From Acidobacteriota bacterium (GTDB lineage: Bacteria; Acidobacteriota; UBA4820; DSQY01): a stretch of 64,000 nt of DNA. Of the stretch, positions 42,440-52,732 are shown piece after piece. How positions within the stretch are numbered: the stretch's first letter is position 1; the number at the start of each line of letters is the position of its first letter. The stretch is from positions 55,020-119,019 of the forward strand of contig JAJYLT010000005.1 in assembly GCA_021787565.1 (NCBI GenBank), written 5' to 3'. The notes beneath the pieces are model-generated. The model saw nothing but the letters and a program-made list of their open reading frames with translations, did not search any database and was not told the DNA's origin. Position numbers and translations under genes: made by a program.

Positions 42440-44050
42440 TCACTTTTCCTCGTGGTACTCCTGTTCGGTGTTGACCGCCCAGAGGTTCTCCTTGGAGGTG
42501 ATCCCGGCCAGAATGTTGTCCACGGCGGTCATGGCGCAGAGCATGGAATGGTCCTGGTTGTTGTACTTGTGCATGCCGTTGCGGCCGATGGGGTAGAGGT
42601 TCCCGATCCCATCCAGGAAGTTGCGGACGACATCGAACCGGTCGTAGGTGCCGAAGTAGGCGGGGTAGGTCTTGGGCTGGCGGACGACCACCCTGTCCAG
42701 CACCTCCCCGGGCTCGATCACGCCGATGGCGGCCAGTTCCCTCACCGCCAGCTCCCCGATGGCCTCGTCCGCCATGCCCCAGAAGTCGTCCCCCTCGTTG
42801 CAGAAGTACTCCACGCCCATCCAGACGGTGGAGGGATCGGCCACCAGGTAGGGGCTCCAGTTGTTGAAGAGCTGAAGGCGGCCGATCTTCACGTCGGGCT
42901 CCTGGATGTAGATCCAGTTGTCGGGGATAATGCCGTTCACCGTGGGAATCCGGCTCTCGTTGCGGATCTTCAGCTTGCGCAGCAGCACGCCCACGGTGAC
43001 AAAGTCGCGGTAGACCAGGCCCGCCGCCACCTCGGCCGCTTCCGCCGGCACGGTGCCCCCCATGGCCGCCACCAGGTCCTTGATGGCCATGGTGGAGTAG
43101 AAGAGGTCACCTGACAGCTCGTGCCGCTCCCCCGTGACCACATCCTCCGTGATGACCGCCTCGATCCGTCCGGGCGTCCACCGGACACCGACCACCTTCT
43201 GGTTCAGGCGAACCTCGCCGCCCGCGGCCGTCACCTGCGCGGCCACCGTCTCCCACATCTGCCCCGGCCCGAGCTTGGGGTAGAGGAAGCGCTCGATAAG
43301 GCTCGTCTCCGTACCCTTCTGGGCGATGCCGCCGCGGCTTCGGAACGGCTTGGCCAGCGCGTGGAGGCCGGCGCTCCACACCGAGAGCCCCTTGACCCGC
43401 TGGGCGCCCCACTCGGGCTTGATGACCGAGCACGGCACGCCCCATACCTTCTCGGTGTAATCGCGAAAGAAGGTGTTGTAGAGCTCCCGGCCGAAGCGGT
43501 TGACGAAGAAGTCCTCGAGGGAGCGTTCCTCGCGTATGGGGAAGAGCGAGGCCCGCAGGTAGCTGAAGCCGATGCGAACCAGCCGGACGGGGCCGAGCTT
43601 GCGCAGAGTGTCCAAGCTGAGGGTGATGGGATAGCTGAAGAAGCGGCGGAGGAAGAGGATCCGCGACAGGCGCTGGCGCACCAGCATGACGAGGTTCTCG
43701 CGTTCGGGGTCGGGGGCGGGCCGCGAGGCCGCCTCGCCCCGGAGCGCGCGCGTCCTGGCCTCCTTCGCCAGGGGGATCTCCCGGCCCAGAAGCCGATCGT
43801 CACGCGAGGGCGCCCCCTGCATGGGCAGCACGTTCTGCCACCACTCCATCACCCGGTCCGACTTCGAGAAGAAGCGGTGGCCGCCGATGTCCATCCGGTT
43901 GCCCTTGTGGACCACCGTCCGCGCGATGCCGCCGATCTCTCCCGTGGCCTCAAGGACGATGGGCCGGACGTCGGTGCGGTCCAGCAGCTCCCACGCCGCC
44001 GTCAGCCCCGCCGGCCCCGCACCGATGATGATCGCCACCTTATCGGCCAT
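42440..44050 (-). CDS. NAD(P)/FAD-dependent oxidoreductase (amine-oxidase/UDP-galactopyranose-mutase-like)
   Basis: 536 aa. Begins [20 protein letters not shown], the Rossmann dinucleotide site, followed by [29 protein letters not shown], which is the FAD-binding pattern of the protoporphyrinogen oxidase / UDP-galactopyranose mutase clan. [10 protein letters not shown] and the C-terminal [21 protein letters not shown] are typical of members found in O-antigen loci. It may oxidise or rearrange a nucleotide sugar, but the substrate is unknown. Its start overlaps the 3' end of the upstream membrane gene by 11 bases. Confidence 0.85.
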   Translation of the reverse strand: MADKVAIIIGAGPAGLTAAWELLDRTDVRPIVLEATGEIGGIARTVVHKGNRMDIGGHRFFSKSDRVMEWWQNVLPMQGAPSRDDRLLGREIPLAKEARTRALRGEAASRPAPDPERENLVMLVRQRLSRILFLRRFFSYPITLSLDTLRKLGPVRLVRIGFSYLRASLFPIREERSLEDFFVNRFGRELYNTFFRDYTEKVWGVPCSVIKPEWGAQRVKGLSVWSAGLHALAKPFRSRGGIAQKGTETSLIERFLYPKLGPGQMWETVAAQVTAAGGEVRLNQKVVGVRWTPGRIEAVITEDVVTGERHELSGDLFYSTMAIKDLVAAMGGTVPAEAAEVAAGLVYRDFVTVGVLLRKLKIRNESRIPTVNGIIPDNWIYIQEPDVKIGRLQLFNNWSPYLVADPSTVWMGVEYFCNEGDDFWGMADEAIGELAVRELAAIGVIEPGEVLDRVVVRQPKTYPAYFGTYDRFDVVRNFLDGIGNLYPIGRNGMHKYNNQDHSMLCAMTAVDNILAGITSKENLWAVNTEQEYHEEK

Positions 44051-45992
44051 CTGTCGCTCCAGCCACCGGTGCCCCCTCCGCTTGACCCGGCTTCATAAAC
44101 TGAAACCAGAAATCCGGGGGGTAGGCCAGCGGCGTCCAGGGGTAAGGAACTTGGAACATCTTGTCTTCTTTCGCCGGGACGAGAAGAAACATCATGGGCT
44201 TCATCCCTTTGTACTCCACTGCCAAACGCTGACCGGCTCTCAAGTCCAATAGGTCTACGTTCCCAGGGGGAACGCTCACCCCATCTACCCTTATGAGGAG
44301 CTCGGCAGTATTCGTTGCTGCAGCAAGAGACGGGATGTTCAACTCGACATTCTTGAAGAGATTGGCGTGAAAACGCAAATTCACCATTTCAGCAAAAGCA
44401 AACCCAAACGGCTTATCCAGCCAGACGGCAACCCGATCGGGGGATACGAGGATGGGCCGGTAAGAGTCGGTTCGGAGGATCGTCCATCCAATGGAAGGAC
44501 CTTGGGGCATAAAGACAGCGTTTGGCGCCGGTATCCAAAGGCACGTTTCCAAAGGCAGATAATTTCGGACAATAAACTCTGTCAACTCTGGAGGGCTAAC
44601 CATCAAATAGGACATTAGGTGGCTGTCCATGATGACGGCCGCAGGACGGGCCTCTACCAATCCCTTTACAGTTAGAGGAGGATATCCACCTTTTTCAGTT
44701 AGGACCTTGGCGATACTCGTCAGAAACCAGAAATAGTAAGCAGGCTGCCTCCGATAGGCATAGCCATCCCCTTCCAACACACGCTCTCCCCGGTGAGTCA
44801 CGCGATCTACCGTCCGAATGAGATGCTCCTGATGGGCTAGCATATCGGCATTGAAGCCCCATGGTATGCGCTGATTGGCCATGTACGTCAGACCTATGAG
44901 CAACAGGGAACCATAGAGTGGAATCCACCGAACAAACGCGGGGCGGCGCTTTATGGACCAAGATAGGGCATAGCCGCAGAGAGGTGCGAGAAGCAGAAAG
45001 AGGGTGATCTCTTGGTAGAGATTCGTGGTCGATAAAGCGCCCAGAATTACAGCCGCCCCCACCGCCAACATGGCTACTCGAAAGCTGGCCCCATCCCGAG
45101 GGCGAATGAAGAGAGTTACGATAAGGCCCGCACACGCTCCCGCTAAGATAAGCGGAATCGCAAAATCCCGCCGCGTCACCGGATAAACGAACAAATGGAA
45201 CCAGAATGACGGCCTGTCGAGAGAATGGAAGTGTGACTCATAAATCCAATTGTCTACAACGCTCTGCCTGATCATTGGCCCGATAGCATTCAGCGACCAT
45301 GCCGTCAACAGAACGATGCCAACAACCATCAGCCCTCCAGCTAGAGCCCATACGTACTTTCTGCGCGCCGCGAAGCCCCCCTCCTCTCCCCAAAGAAGAT
45401 AAACGAGCACAGTGATGCCGACCAATGGAATAATCCGCTGGTCACAAAAGCCGCTTAGGGCCAGGCTCACACCAGCCAGAGCGGTAAAGAGGCGGCTTCG
45501 TGCACTACCCGATGACCGTTCGAGGAGCAGTATCGCCAAGAGGTAGAAGAAGTTCATGGGGCTATCAACACGATACTCGGTAAAGCCGGCTCCAAATACT
45601 GTTGAGCCTAGCAAGGCTGTCACCACGAGCACCTGAATCGTGGAAGTCAATCCGATGCGTTTCATCAGGGCAGCCATTAGCAAAAGAGTCCCCACCACCA
45701 GTAGCAAGTTCAAAGATCGAAGCGCCAATATACCCTTGAATCCCAAATGGGTGAACGGGGCAAAAAGAATCCACTGGAGCGGCAGATGGTGCTCCCAAAA
45801 ATCGCGGTACGGCACCCTGCCTTCCCCCACCCATAGCGTAGCGCGGTGGAATTCCAGTTCATCCACGTTCATGGGAAACATGAGTACCCGCATAACGACA
45901 TAGGAACAAGAGAGCAAGAGCGCAGCCCACGGCAGGTAAACGATGAGGGAGTTTCGCTCCGTGCTGGTTCCGAATCTAGTTGAATTCGGCAT
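44040..45992 (-). CDS. GT-C-like multi-pass membrane protein
   Basis: 650 aa. Around 10-12 transmembrane helices. The first periplasmic loop has [28 protein letters not shown], the Asp-Glu-containing loop of GT39/ArnT-fold lipid-linked sugar transferases; the related DEGMLLAGALR..GQVPYRDFF motif is found in the next two genes. The C-terminal 150 residues form a periplasmic domain. Probably transfers a sugar from undecaprenyl phosphate. ATG 45992 is preceded by GGGGCAAGG; a GTG 12 bases earlier is possible. GC content is lower than in the flanking housekeeping genes. Confidence 0.75.
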   Translation of the reverse strand: MPNSTRFGTSTERNSLIVYLPWAALLLSCSYVVMRVLMFPMNVDELEFHRATLWVGEGRVPYRDFWEHHLPLQWILFAPFTHLGFKGILALRSLNLLLVVGTLLLMAALMKRIGLTSTIQVLVVTALLGSTVFGAGFTEYRVDSPMNFFYLLAILLLERSSGSARSRLFTALAGVSLALSGFCDQRIIPLVGITVLVYLLWGEEGGFAARRKYVWALAGGLMVVGIVLLTAWSLNAIGPMIRQSVVDNWIYESHFHSLDRPSFWFHLFVYPVTRRDFAIPLILAGACAGLIVTLFIRPRDGASFRVAMLAVGAAVILGALSTTNLYQEITLFLLLAPLCGYALSWSIKRRPAFVRWIPLYGSLLLIGLTYMANQRIPWGFNADMLAHQEHLIRTVDRVTHRGERVLEGDGYAYRRQPAYYFWFLTSIAKVLTEKGGYPPLTVKGLVEARPAAVIMDSHLMSYLMVSPPELTEFIVRNYLPLETCLWIPAPNAVFMPQGPSIGWTILRTDSYRPILVSPDRVAVWLDKPFGFAFAEMVNLRFHANLFKNVELNIPSLAAATNTAELLIRVDGVSVPPGNVDLLDLRAGQRLAVEYKGMKPMMFLLVPAKEDKMFQVPYPWTPLAYPPDFWFQFMKPGQAEGAPVAGATDGR

Positions 45993-46236
45993 GCCTTGCC
46001 CCACAAGGATTCGAGAATCAAGCCTTATCCGCCTGGAGAAACATCATAGGGCGGCTCTCCGCCGGAGCGATCTCACCAAAGCAGTATCGCAACTGGACTG
46101 CCCCGCATGAGCGACCCTAAAGTAAGCGGCGTTGGAGCTTACAACCCTTTACGCCTGCGGAAGATCATGGCAATCTAACCTTGCGGCCATCCCTGCCTGA
46201 CAATGCTTCCGATTACCATAACCGCCAGGCCGTATC
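45993..46236. other. short intergenic region
   Basis: No gene, no clear hairpin terminator and no repeat units of the families seen elsewhere; base composition is lower in GC than in the first 40 kb. Confidence 0.4.
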
Positions 46237-47856
46237 TCACTCCTTCTTTGGATCGGCTGTTCCTGATTCTATCGTTGGCGCCCTCCTTACGACGAGCAGC
46301 CCCACGCACCGAGCCAGGGGCTTGTAGTTATGACTGATCCAGATCACCACGGGGTCTCTGGGTTGGTAATGCCCGTCGAGCAGGATCCAATCCGGCGGCT
46401 TGGTCGCCAGTTGAGCCAGGAGGTTGTGCACCATCGCGGGATCGTACTGGCTTATATCGAAGTTATCATAGGGCATGGCACTGACCCTATGCAGAGCAAA
46501 TGAGTAGAAGGAGCAATACTGGTAATAAAAGATGCTCTGGCCAGGCTTCAGAAAACGTTGGTTGAACTGTTTAAGCAGTTCCCAGGATGGTTTATTGGGG
46601 GTCTCCTCGGTCGTGAGACTTCCAGCGGGAAAATGAAAGGAGGTCCTTGGAGCGAGGTATGGATGAGGCAATGTGCCGAAGAGGAGCGTAAAGGTCAGGG
46701 GCAGCGCTAACCCGGCACCCATGAGCCAGGCTGCCGCCTTAGGTCGAATGTTCCGAAGACGCTCCCATTCCCAAAGGATCAAGAGGAGCGGACCGGGAAA
46801 GGCAAAGAGCAACACCAGCGAGCAGGGCTTGTGCAAAGCCATGAGCACCAGGGTGCCCGCCAGAGAAAGCAGAACGAGCCATTGCCATCGCTCCGCGGCC
46901 GACAGCGGCCGGTATCGCAGCAGCCTCATGAGAACCAGCGCTCCCGCCACGGGAAAGCTAATAAAGACCAAGGCCAAGCCTATACCCCACCCCAAATCAC
47001 CAGTGGCGAACCCAATGTCGCCCGAACTCCACACCATAGGGAACCGCTTTAAGTGCTGCAACCAGCCGTAGCCCCATTCCACGCGATTGCCTGGGTTGGC
47101 GTGATAAAGCCTTATGGGCAGCCAAAGGATTTGATCTAGGATGCGCGAAGCGGGAACCTTCGCTAGCAGATAGACCACCAGCGGGCCTACCACCACGAGC
47201 CCCCCGGCCACGAAAAGTCCGATTTTCTTCCACCGCCGTTCCCCACCCGAGAGCAGCAATAACAGGATGCTGAGGAGCACCCAGTAGCCACCTTCGTCCT
47301 GCAGCATGAGCCCACCGGCCCCAGCCAAGGCGCCCGAGGCGAACAGCAAGCCCTGCCTCTCCCCCCGCTCGGAGAAGGCGAGGCACGACGCCGACAAGAA
47401 AATCGCAGCGTTGACCATCCAGTGATGGCTCACGATGGGCCAACTCACAAACCCTAAGGCCACTTGCGAGAGGAACAGCAACGCCAGCGAGGCCCGCGAA
47501 AGCTTGAGGGCCCGCCCCATGAGTGCGAGCCCCAGGACTAAGAATGCATTGATCACACAAGCCAGAGAGCGCGCCGCCACCAGCGTGGTGCCGAACAGAT
47601 GCAGCCACCCCGCGATGAGGTATAGGGACCCGGGCGCTACAAAGAAAAAGAAGTCGCGGTAAGGCACCTGGCCGTGCAGGATGCGCAACGCACCTGCCAG
47701 GAGCATCCCCTCGTCCCCCGAGCTGAATTCCAGAAAGGTCAGGTGCAAATACTGCAAAGGCCCTAGCAAAGCCAAAATGAACAGCAGCCAGAGGAGCACA
47801 GCTTTCGCTCTCTCACCGAGCCCTTTCGTCCCCGTCCCTACCACTGCCTCGCTCAT
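46237..47856 (-). CDS. GT-C-like membrane protein, paralogue A
   Basis: 539 aa, the same length as the next gene, its paralogue. N-terminal loop FLEFSSGDEGMLLAGALRILHGQVPYRDFFFFVAPG matches GT39-type transferases, then about 10 transmembrane helices and a C-terminal DNFDISQYDPAMVHNLLAQL...PDWILLDGHYQ domain. Start ATG 47856 is preceded by AAGGGGAACC; a longer in-frame start exists without a site. Residues about 35-240 (47136-47747) are almost identical in DNA to the paralogue while the rest has diverged. Likely acts on an undecaprenyl-linked sugar. Confidence 0.75.
   Translation of the reverse strand: MSEAVVGTGTKGLGERAKAVLLWLLFILALLGPLQYLHLTFLEFSSGDEGMLLAGALRILHGQVPYRDFFFFVAPGSLYLIAGWLHLFGTTLVAARSLACVINAFLVLGLALMGRALKLSRASLALLFLSQVALGFVSWPIVSHHWMVNAAIFLSASCLAFSERGERQGLLFASGALAGAGGLMLQDEGGYWVLLSILLLLLSGGERRWKKIGLFVAGGLVVVGPLVVYLLAKVPASRILDQILWLPIRLYHANPGNRVEWGYGWLQHLKRFPMVWSSGDIGFATGDLGWGIGLALVFISFPVAGALVLMRLLRYRPLSAAERWQWLVLLSLAGTLVLMALHKPCSLVLLFAFPGPLLLILWEWERLRNIRPKAAAWLMGAGLALPLTFTLLFGTLPHPYLAPRTSFHFPAGSLTTEETPNKPSWELLKQFNQRFLKPGQSIFYYQYCSFYSFALHRVSAMPYDNFDISQYDPAMVHNLLAQLATKPPDWILLDGHYQPRDPVVIWISHNYKPLARCVGLLVVRRAPTIESGTADPKKE
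47136..47747 (-). repeat. 612-bp block almost identical to 48913-49524
   Basis: A direct repeat at an offset of 1777 bases, with one difference noticed (GCTAGCAGATAG against GCTAGTAGATAG). The sharp edges and divergent flanks indicate recent gene conversion or exchange rather than whole-gene duplication. Confidence 0.9.
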
Positions 47857-48013
47857 CAAAACAGGTTCCCCTTTCTCACCGCAAAGTTGCGGACGATGCA
47901 AACAACCTTTGCCATCCGCTGCAAAAAGGGGCAATGGAATTCCGCCACATTGGCATCGCCCACACCGAACCCATCGGTCGGAAATCGATGCTGGCCGATG
48001 GACCCGCCACTTC
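47857..48013. other. intergenic space between the two paralogues
   Basis: No coding sequence; carries the ribosome site (AAGGGGA) of paralogue A. Confidence 0.4.
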
Positions 48014-49633
48014 TTACTTCCTCTTCAAACCAGAGCCATCCGCGCCGACCCACGGCGTTTTCCTCCAGATCATTAGACCAGTACACCTTGCCAGAGGCTT
48101 GTAGTGCAGGGCCACCCAAGCTGCCACCGGGTCGCCGGAGCCGTAACGTCCGTCGAGTAGAACCCAGTCCGGCGGATTCGCCTCCAATTCGCCCAATAAA
48201 TCGTGAACCATTGCGGGGGCGAAGCGGCCTATGTCGAAGTTATCATAGCGCGTGGGGCTGACAACTCCTAGGGTAAAGGAGTAGAAGGAGCAGTAGTCAT
48301 AACAGAAGACGCTCTGCCCCCGCTGCAAGAATCGCTTCTGAAACTGGTACAGCAACTCCCATGACGGCTTGCTTAGCGCTACTTCAGTGGTGATCCTCCC
48401 CGTGGGGAAGTCGAAAGAATTCCTCGGGGCAAGGTAGGGATAGGGTAGAGAGACGGCCGTGGCGGTGAAGGCCAGCGGCAGCGCCAACCCCACTCCCGCA
48501 AGCCTGGGGGGCCATCGAGGCTCTCGTTTCCTGGTCCGTTCCCATTCCCAGAGAACCAACAGGAACGCACCGGGAAAGGCAAAGAGCAAGCTCATGATGC
48601 TGGGCCTGTGCAGGGCCATGAGCAACACAGTCCCGGTCATACAGATCAGGACCAGCCAGGGCCATCGGTCCTCTCGCGAGAGCCTCTGCCAGACCGTGAT
48701 CCTTCCTATCAGAAGGGCCGCGGCAAGGGGAAAGACCAAAAAGACCGCCGCCATTCCGATACCTTGACCCAGGTCGTTCGTAAAGGTCCAGGCATCCCCC
48801 GTTCTCCATACCGCCGGCAACCGCTCAAAGCTCGAGAGCCAGCCCTGCCCCCAAGCCACTCGGTTACGCGGGTTGTCGTGGTAGAGCCGCAAGGGTGCCC
48901 AGAGGATGTCCTCTAGGATGCGCGAAGCGGGAACCTTCGCTAGTAGATAGACCACCAGCGGGCCTACCACCACGAGCCCCCCGGCCACGAAAAGTCCGAT
49001 TTTCTTCCACCGCCGTTCCCCACCCGAGAGCAGCAATAACAGGATGCTGAGGAGCACCCAGTAGCCACCTTCGTCCTGCAGCATGAGCCCACCGGCCCCA
49101 GCCAAGGCGCCCGAGGCGAACAGCAAGCCCTGCCTCTCCCCCCGCTCGGAGAAGGCGAGGCACGACGCCGACAAGAAAATCGCAGCGTTGACCATCCAGT
49201 GATGGCTCACGATGGGCCAACTCACAAACCCTAAGGCCACTTGCGAGAGGAACAGCAACGCCAGCGAGGCCCGCGAAAGCTTGAGGGCCCGCCCCATGAG
49301 TGCGAGCCCCAGGACTAAGAATGCATTGATCACACAAGCCAGAGAGCGCGCCGCCACCAGCGTGGTGCCGAACAGATGCAGCCACCCCGCGATGAGGTAT
49401 AGGGACCCGGGCGCTACAAAGAAAAAGAAGTCGCGGTAAGGCACCTGGCCGTGCAGGATGCGCAACGCACCTGCCAGGAGCATCCCCTCGTCCCCCGAGC
49501 TGAATTCCAGAAAGGTCAGGTGCAGGTATTGCAGCGGCTGCACGAGAGCGAGGACGAAAAGCACCCAGAAGACAACGGCGCCCGCCCTTCCCATGAACCG
49601 AGACCCCCGCTGGGGTACTGCTTCCGTGGTCAT
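48014..49633 (-). CDS. GT-C-like membrane protein, paralogue B
   Basis: 539 aa. Same organisation as paralogue A: SSGDEGMLLAGALRILHGQVPYRDFF near residue 38, about 10 transmembrane helices and the C-terminal YDNFDIGRFAPAMVHDLLGELEANPPDWVLLDGRYG domain. The first about 30 residues and all after residue about 240 differ from A, implying different acceptor or donor specificity with a shared catalytic part. Start ATG 49633. Confidence 0.75.
   Translation of the reverse strand: MTTEAVPQRGSRFMGRAGAVVFWVLFVLALVQPLQYLHLTFLEFSSGDEGMLLAGALRILHGQVPYRDFFFFVAPGSLYLIAGWLHLFGTTLVAARSLACVINAFLVLGLALMGRALKLSRASLALLFLSQVALGFVSWPIVSHHWMVNAAIFLSASCLAFSERGERQGLLFASGALAGAGGLMLQDEGGYWVLLSILLLLLSGGERRWKKIGLFVAGGLVVVGPLVVYLLAKVPASRILEDILWAPLRLYHDNPRNRVAWGQGWLSSFERLPAVWRTGDAWTFTNDLGQGIGMAAVFLVFPLAAALLIGRITVWQRLSREDRWPWLVLICMTGTVLLMALHRPSIMSLLFAFPGAFLLVLWEWERTRKREPRWPPRLAGVGLALPLAFTATAVSLPYPYLAPRNSFDFPTGRITTEVALSKPSWELLYQFQKRFLQRGQSVFCYDYCSFYSFTLGVVSPTRYDNFDIGRFAPAMVHDLLGELEANPPDWVLLDGRYGSGDPVAAWVALHYKPLARCTGLMIWRKTPWVGADGSGLKRK
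48913..49524 (-). repeat. 612-bp block almost identical to 47136-47747
   Basis: Partner of the block described at 47136-47747; encodes the N-terminal transmembrane half of paralogue B. Confidence 0.9.
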
Positions 49634-49722
49634 CCAAACAACTCCACCTTCCTCGCGATGGTCATCCAGACGAAGGCAATCACCATGGACACAGCCTTGC
49701 AGCTAGTGCAATACATGTTTCC

Positions 49723-50463
49723 TCAAGGACATGGAGGTTCCCTTCTCCTGTATCGATTACACATCCTATTCAACAGGACTCTGAGTGTGTCCAACAGAGT
49801 TATCGGATAGGCTAACACGCCAACCCGACTATTGGGGTCGTGGCGCCAGGTAACAGGCACCTCAATTATCTTGAACCCCCGGGCGCGCGCAATCGCCAAC
49901 ACCTCGATATCGAATCCCCATCCAAATATGGTCAGACGCGGAAATATCTCGTTGACCGCCCTGGCCGTAAACGCCTTAAAGCCTCTCTGCGTATCCCAGA
50001 TTCCGGGTACTGCTAAGAGCTGAATCCACAAATTTCCCATTTTACCCATAACAATACGCCACAAGGGTTCAGCCGCATCCAGCATCATGACCGATCCAGG
50101 TACGCCCAAGGAGCCTATTACAATATCATAACCCTCCTTGAACCACTTCCTCATTCCCTGAAAATGGTCAATTGATGTGGCGTTGTCTGCATCCATAAAT
50201 AGACATATCTCTCCTTTTGCTGCCATCATTCCGGCTTGAACTGCGTATCCTTTCCCTCGTCTTCTCTCTTCCAAGAGCCGCAACGAGGCAATTTCGCCCA
50301 TGAGGCCATATACCATGGGAACGGTTTCATCCTCTGAGGCATTATCTACGACAATGATCTCAGATCCAAAGTCTTGGCTAGCCAACCAAGTAGCAACAGC
50401 ACGCAAAGTTGGACCTATCCGCTTGGCCTCATTATAGGCAGGAATTACTATGGACATGAACAT
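49723..50463 (-). CDS. GT2 glycosyltransferase (dolichyl/undecaprenyl-phosphate glucose type)
   Basis: 246 aa. MSIVIPAYNEAKRIGPTL at the start, IIVVDNASEDET donor-binding loop, GKGYAVQAGMMAAKGE, and LFMDADNAT catalytic DxD. It lacks the C-terminal transmembrane helices of ArnC. The type (ALG5/DPM-like, WDTQRGFKAF, GWGFDIEVLAIARARGFKIIEVPVTW) usually transfers glucose or another hexose to a polyprenyl phosphate. It may feed the GT-C proteins next door. ATG 50463 with a weak site; ATG 50457 is the alternative. Confidence 0.85.
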   Translation of the reverse strand: MFMSIVIPAYNEAKRIGPTLRAVATWLASQDFGSEIIVVDNASEDETVPMVYGLMGEIASLRLLEERRRGKGYAVQAGMMAAKGEICLFMDADNATSIDHFQGMRKWFKEGYDIVIGSLGVPGSVMMLDAAEPLWRIVMGKMGNLWIQLLAVPGIWDTQRGFKAFTARAVNEIFPRLTIFGWGFDIEVLAIARARGFKIIEVPVTWRHDPNSRVGVLAYPITLLDTLRVLLNRMCNRYRRREPPCP

Positions 50464-50804
50464 ACTGTGGCCCACTGATTTCCAAAATAATGCTGCAACT
50501 GGATGGCGGCCTGCGCAAAACACGTAATGTGAGCGGGCTCCTGTAAAGATTCAGGATGAGGTCCCCCATTAGGCTTGATTACCGTGGCATCAGTCGGCAA
50601 CGGCGGGGGCTTGAAGCGAGGCGGGCCTTCCGAGAGGCTCTCCAACTTACTTAGGCTCCGATCCAAGCACGGATAGGGCACGTCCTTGCAGTCCTGCCAC
50701 GGCCGAGGGGCATTCGCGTCCGATAGGGCGGCCTGCTTGCTGGTTCCGCTCAGCTCAAGATGGACCTCTTCGCCCAGGATCGAGCCCAACCCGCCCGCGG
50801 TCAT
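50448..50804 (-). CDS. possible small gene or remnant, unknown
   Basis: 118 aa reading frame that starts 4 bases inside the 3' end of the GtrA-type gene and overlaps the next gene by 16 bases. It is Pro-rich (GPPRFKPPPLPTDA) with four Cys and no membrane segment; nothing recognised. It fills a 340-base space that otherwise holds no gene. The close fit between neighbours favours a real gene or the remains of one, but composition gives little support. Confidence 0.35.
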   Translation of the reverse strand: MTAGGLGSILGEEVHLELSGTSKQAALSDANAPRPWQDCKDVPYPCLDRSLSKLESLSEGPPRFKPPPLPTDATVIKPNGGPHPESLQEPAHITCFAQAAIQLQHYFGNQWATVCSCP

Positions 50805-51658
50805 CGGAACAAGCTCACCTTGCGTGCGATGAAGTTCCAGACAAACACGACAGCGGTGGTCACGAGCTTAGAGTAGAGGTAGTACAGGCCAGCCACGCTC
50901 GTGAGGAACCACATGCAGAGGTCATTGAGGCCCAGCCCCAAGATCCCCACGAGCGCAAAGATGCCGAATTCAACAAGCCGACTGCTGATCGCTCGCCTAC
51001 TGAATACCCACAGGATGCTGAAGGTGTAGTTAATCCCCAGCCCCACCAAGAAGGCCAGAGTGGTCGAAGTCAAGTAATAGAGGCCACCGTAATGGGTGAG
51101 GGCGTAGAGGAGCCCAAAATCCACCACGAAGGCCACTGCGCCCACCACGGCGTATCGGAAGAACTGCACCCCCATGTTCTCGGTCGGGCCCGCGAACAGA
51201 CCCTCAAGGATTCCTTTCATTTCCTCGACGGCCTGCCTTATGTCTGAGTTCAAGGCCCCCTCAGACTCACGGAAGACGAAGCGCCGCATGAGAAGGAAGG
51301 AGATCATTGCCATGGGCAGCGTCGCCACCGCCGCCGTAATAAGGACGTGCACTCCCAACTCTCTAAAGAGTTTCAATACTCCCACGTTGACCATATACAT
51401 GAAGCCATAGACCCCGAAGAAACGCACAATCAACCGGTTGTCGTCACTCTTGAAGACGATAGTCCCCGTCGTCTTGAAATTGAAAAGAATGCCCAGAATG
51501 GTACCGATTAAAGCGGCCAGGGCGTAGTGCAGACCCAGCAGAATGAAGAGGGCAAAGACTGAGTAGCCGAAGAGGGTATTGAGCCCACCCACGAAAAGAA
51601 AGCGAATGAACGACACGGCCCAGAGCCTTTGAATCGGTGCGGGCAGGGCCAGGCGCAT
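50801..51658 (-). CDS. protein with two tandem GtrA-family domains
   Basis: 285 aa with eight transmembrane helices: two four-helix GtrA units. Unit 1 begins FIRFLFVGGLNTLFGYSVFALFILL and unit 2 begins FFRYAVVGAVAFVVDFGLLYALTHYGG (about residue 165). Each ends with the basic FNF..K / RKVSLFR type segment. GtrA proteins flip or move undecaprenyl-phosphate sugars made by the GtrB-like transferase whose gene overlaps upstream. GtrA proteins are normally single units of about 130 aa, so this is a fusion. ATG 51658 overlaps the upstream stop. Confidence 0.88.
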   Translation of the reverse strand: MRLALPAPIQRLWAVSFIRFLFVGGLNTLFGYSVFALFILLGLHYALAALIGTILGILFNFKTTGTIVFKSDDNRLIVRFFGVYGFMYMVNVGVLKLFRELGVHVLITAAVATLPMAMISFLLMRRFVFRESEGALNSDIRQAVEEMKGILEGLFAGPTENMGVQFFRYAVVGAVAFVVDFGLLYALTHYGGLYYLTSTTLAFLVGLGINYTFSILWVFSRRAISSRLVEFGIFALVGILGLGLNDLCMWFLTSVAGLYYLYSKLVTTAVVFVWNFIARKVSLFR

Positions 51659-52722
51659 CACGGCTTCGGGGCAGGCGCGTGCTTTGCCTGCTCCTCCACC
51701 CCTTCTCCATTGCCATCCTCGGGAGAAGGGCCTTCGGGTGCCCGTTCGCCGGCAGCCGACCCTTGAGCTGGAGCCTCATTTCTGGAAGGTGATTCAAAGT
51801 TGATGCGCTCCTTCTCGATGACCAGCGGCCGCTTGCGAACGTGAGTGTAGATGAACCCGATGTACTCGCCCAGGATGCCCGTGAAGAAGAGCTGAACCGA
51901 GCCCAGGAAGAAGACCGCGATGAGCAGCGGCGCGATACCCAGCGTGAACTGCTTCCAGAATAAGAGCTTGTAAACAAGATACCCCATTCCTACCAGGAAG
52001 CTCAACCCCGACATCGCGAAGCCCAGCATCGTCGCGAGCCGCAGTGGAACTTTGCTGTGGCTTGTGATCCCCAGCATGGCCACATCGTAGAGGCGGTAGA
52101 AGTTGTAGGACGAGAAACCACGCTTCCGCGCCGGTTGATGAAAGGGCACGATCGCGTGCTCGAAACCGGCCTCCATCACCAGCCCCCGAAAATAGGGATA
52201 GGGGTCGTCCATCCTGCGAAGCGCGTCAACGACGGCTCTATCGTAGAGGCCAAATCCGTAGTAGTTTTCGATGAGTGGGATTTCCGACAAGCGATTGATG
52301 AGGGCATAGTACAGTCGTCGGATGGAGTACATCACCTTGGACTCGCCCGCGCTGCTCTTCACCGCCAGCACCACCTTAAAACCCTCCTCCCACTTCTTGA
52401 TGAACTCGGGGATCAACTCTGGCGGATCCTGCAGGTCCGCGGCCATCGTAATAACCGCATCTCCCTTACACTGGAGGAATCCGTAAAATCCGGACCGGGT
52501 CACTCCGAAGTTGCGGCTGTTCAAAATGACCTTCACATGATTATCCTCTGCCGCAAGCTCCCGCAGAATGTCCTGCGTTCCGTCTGTCGATGCGTTATCT
52601 ATGAAGACATGCTCATACGAGTACTTGCGCAAGCCCTCACACTCGTTGCGAATCCGGGCATGAAGTTCACTGATGTTGCCTTTCTCATTAAAGCAATGCG
52701 TAATAATGCTGACTATCGCCAC
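51658..52722 (-). CDS. GtrB-like GT2 polyprenyl-phosphate glycosyltransferase
   Basis: 354 aa. VAIVSIITHCFNEKGNISEL, FIDNASTDGTQDIL, and TMAADLQDPPELI give the GT-A fold and DLQDPP donor motif of the GtrB/DPM family; two C-terminal transmembrane helices (about 225-250, 265-290) follow, then a disordered acidic/Pro tail (about 310-354). Start GTG 52722, preceded by AAGGTGAT, leaves 10 bases to the previous gene; a longer ATG start at 52782 would overlap it by 50 bases. Pairs with the adjacent tandem GtrA. Confidence 0.85.
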   Translation of the reverse strand: MAIVSIITHCFNEKGNISELHARIRNECEGLRKYSYEHVFIDNASTDGTQDILRELAAEDNHVKVILNSRNFGVTRSGFYGFLQCKGDAVITMAADLQDPPELIPEFIKKWEEGFKVVLAVKSSAGESKVMYSIRRLYYALINRLSEIPLIENYYGFGLYDRAVVDALRRMDDPYPYFRGLVMEAGFEHAIVPFHQPARKRGFSSYNFYRLYDVAMLGITSHSKVPLRLATMLGFAMSGLSFLVGMGYLVYKLLFWKQFTLGIAPLLIAVFFLGSVQLFFTGILGEYIGFIYTHVRKRPLVIEKERINFESPSRNEAPAQGSAAGERAPEGPSPEDGNGEGVEEQAKHAPAPKP

Positions 52723-52732
52723 GGCATCACCT

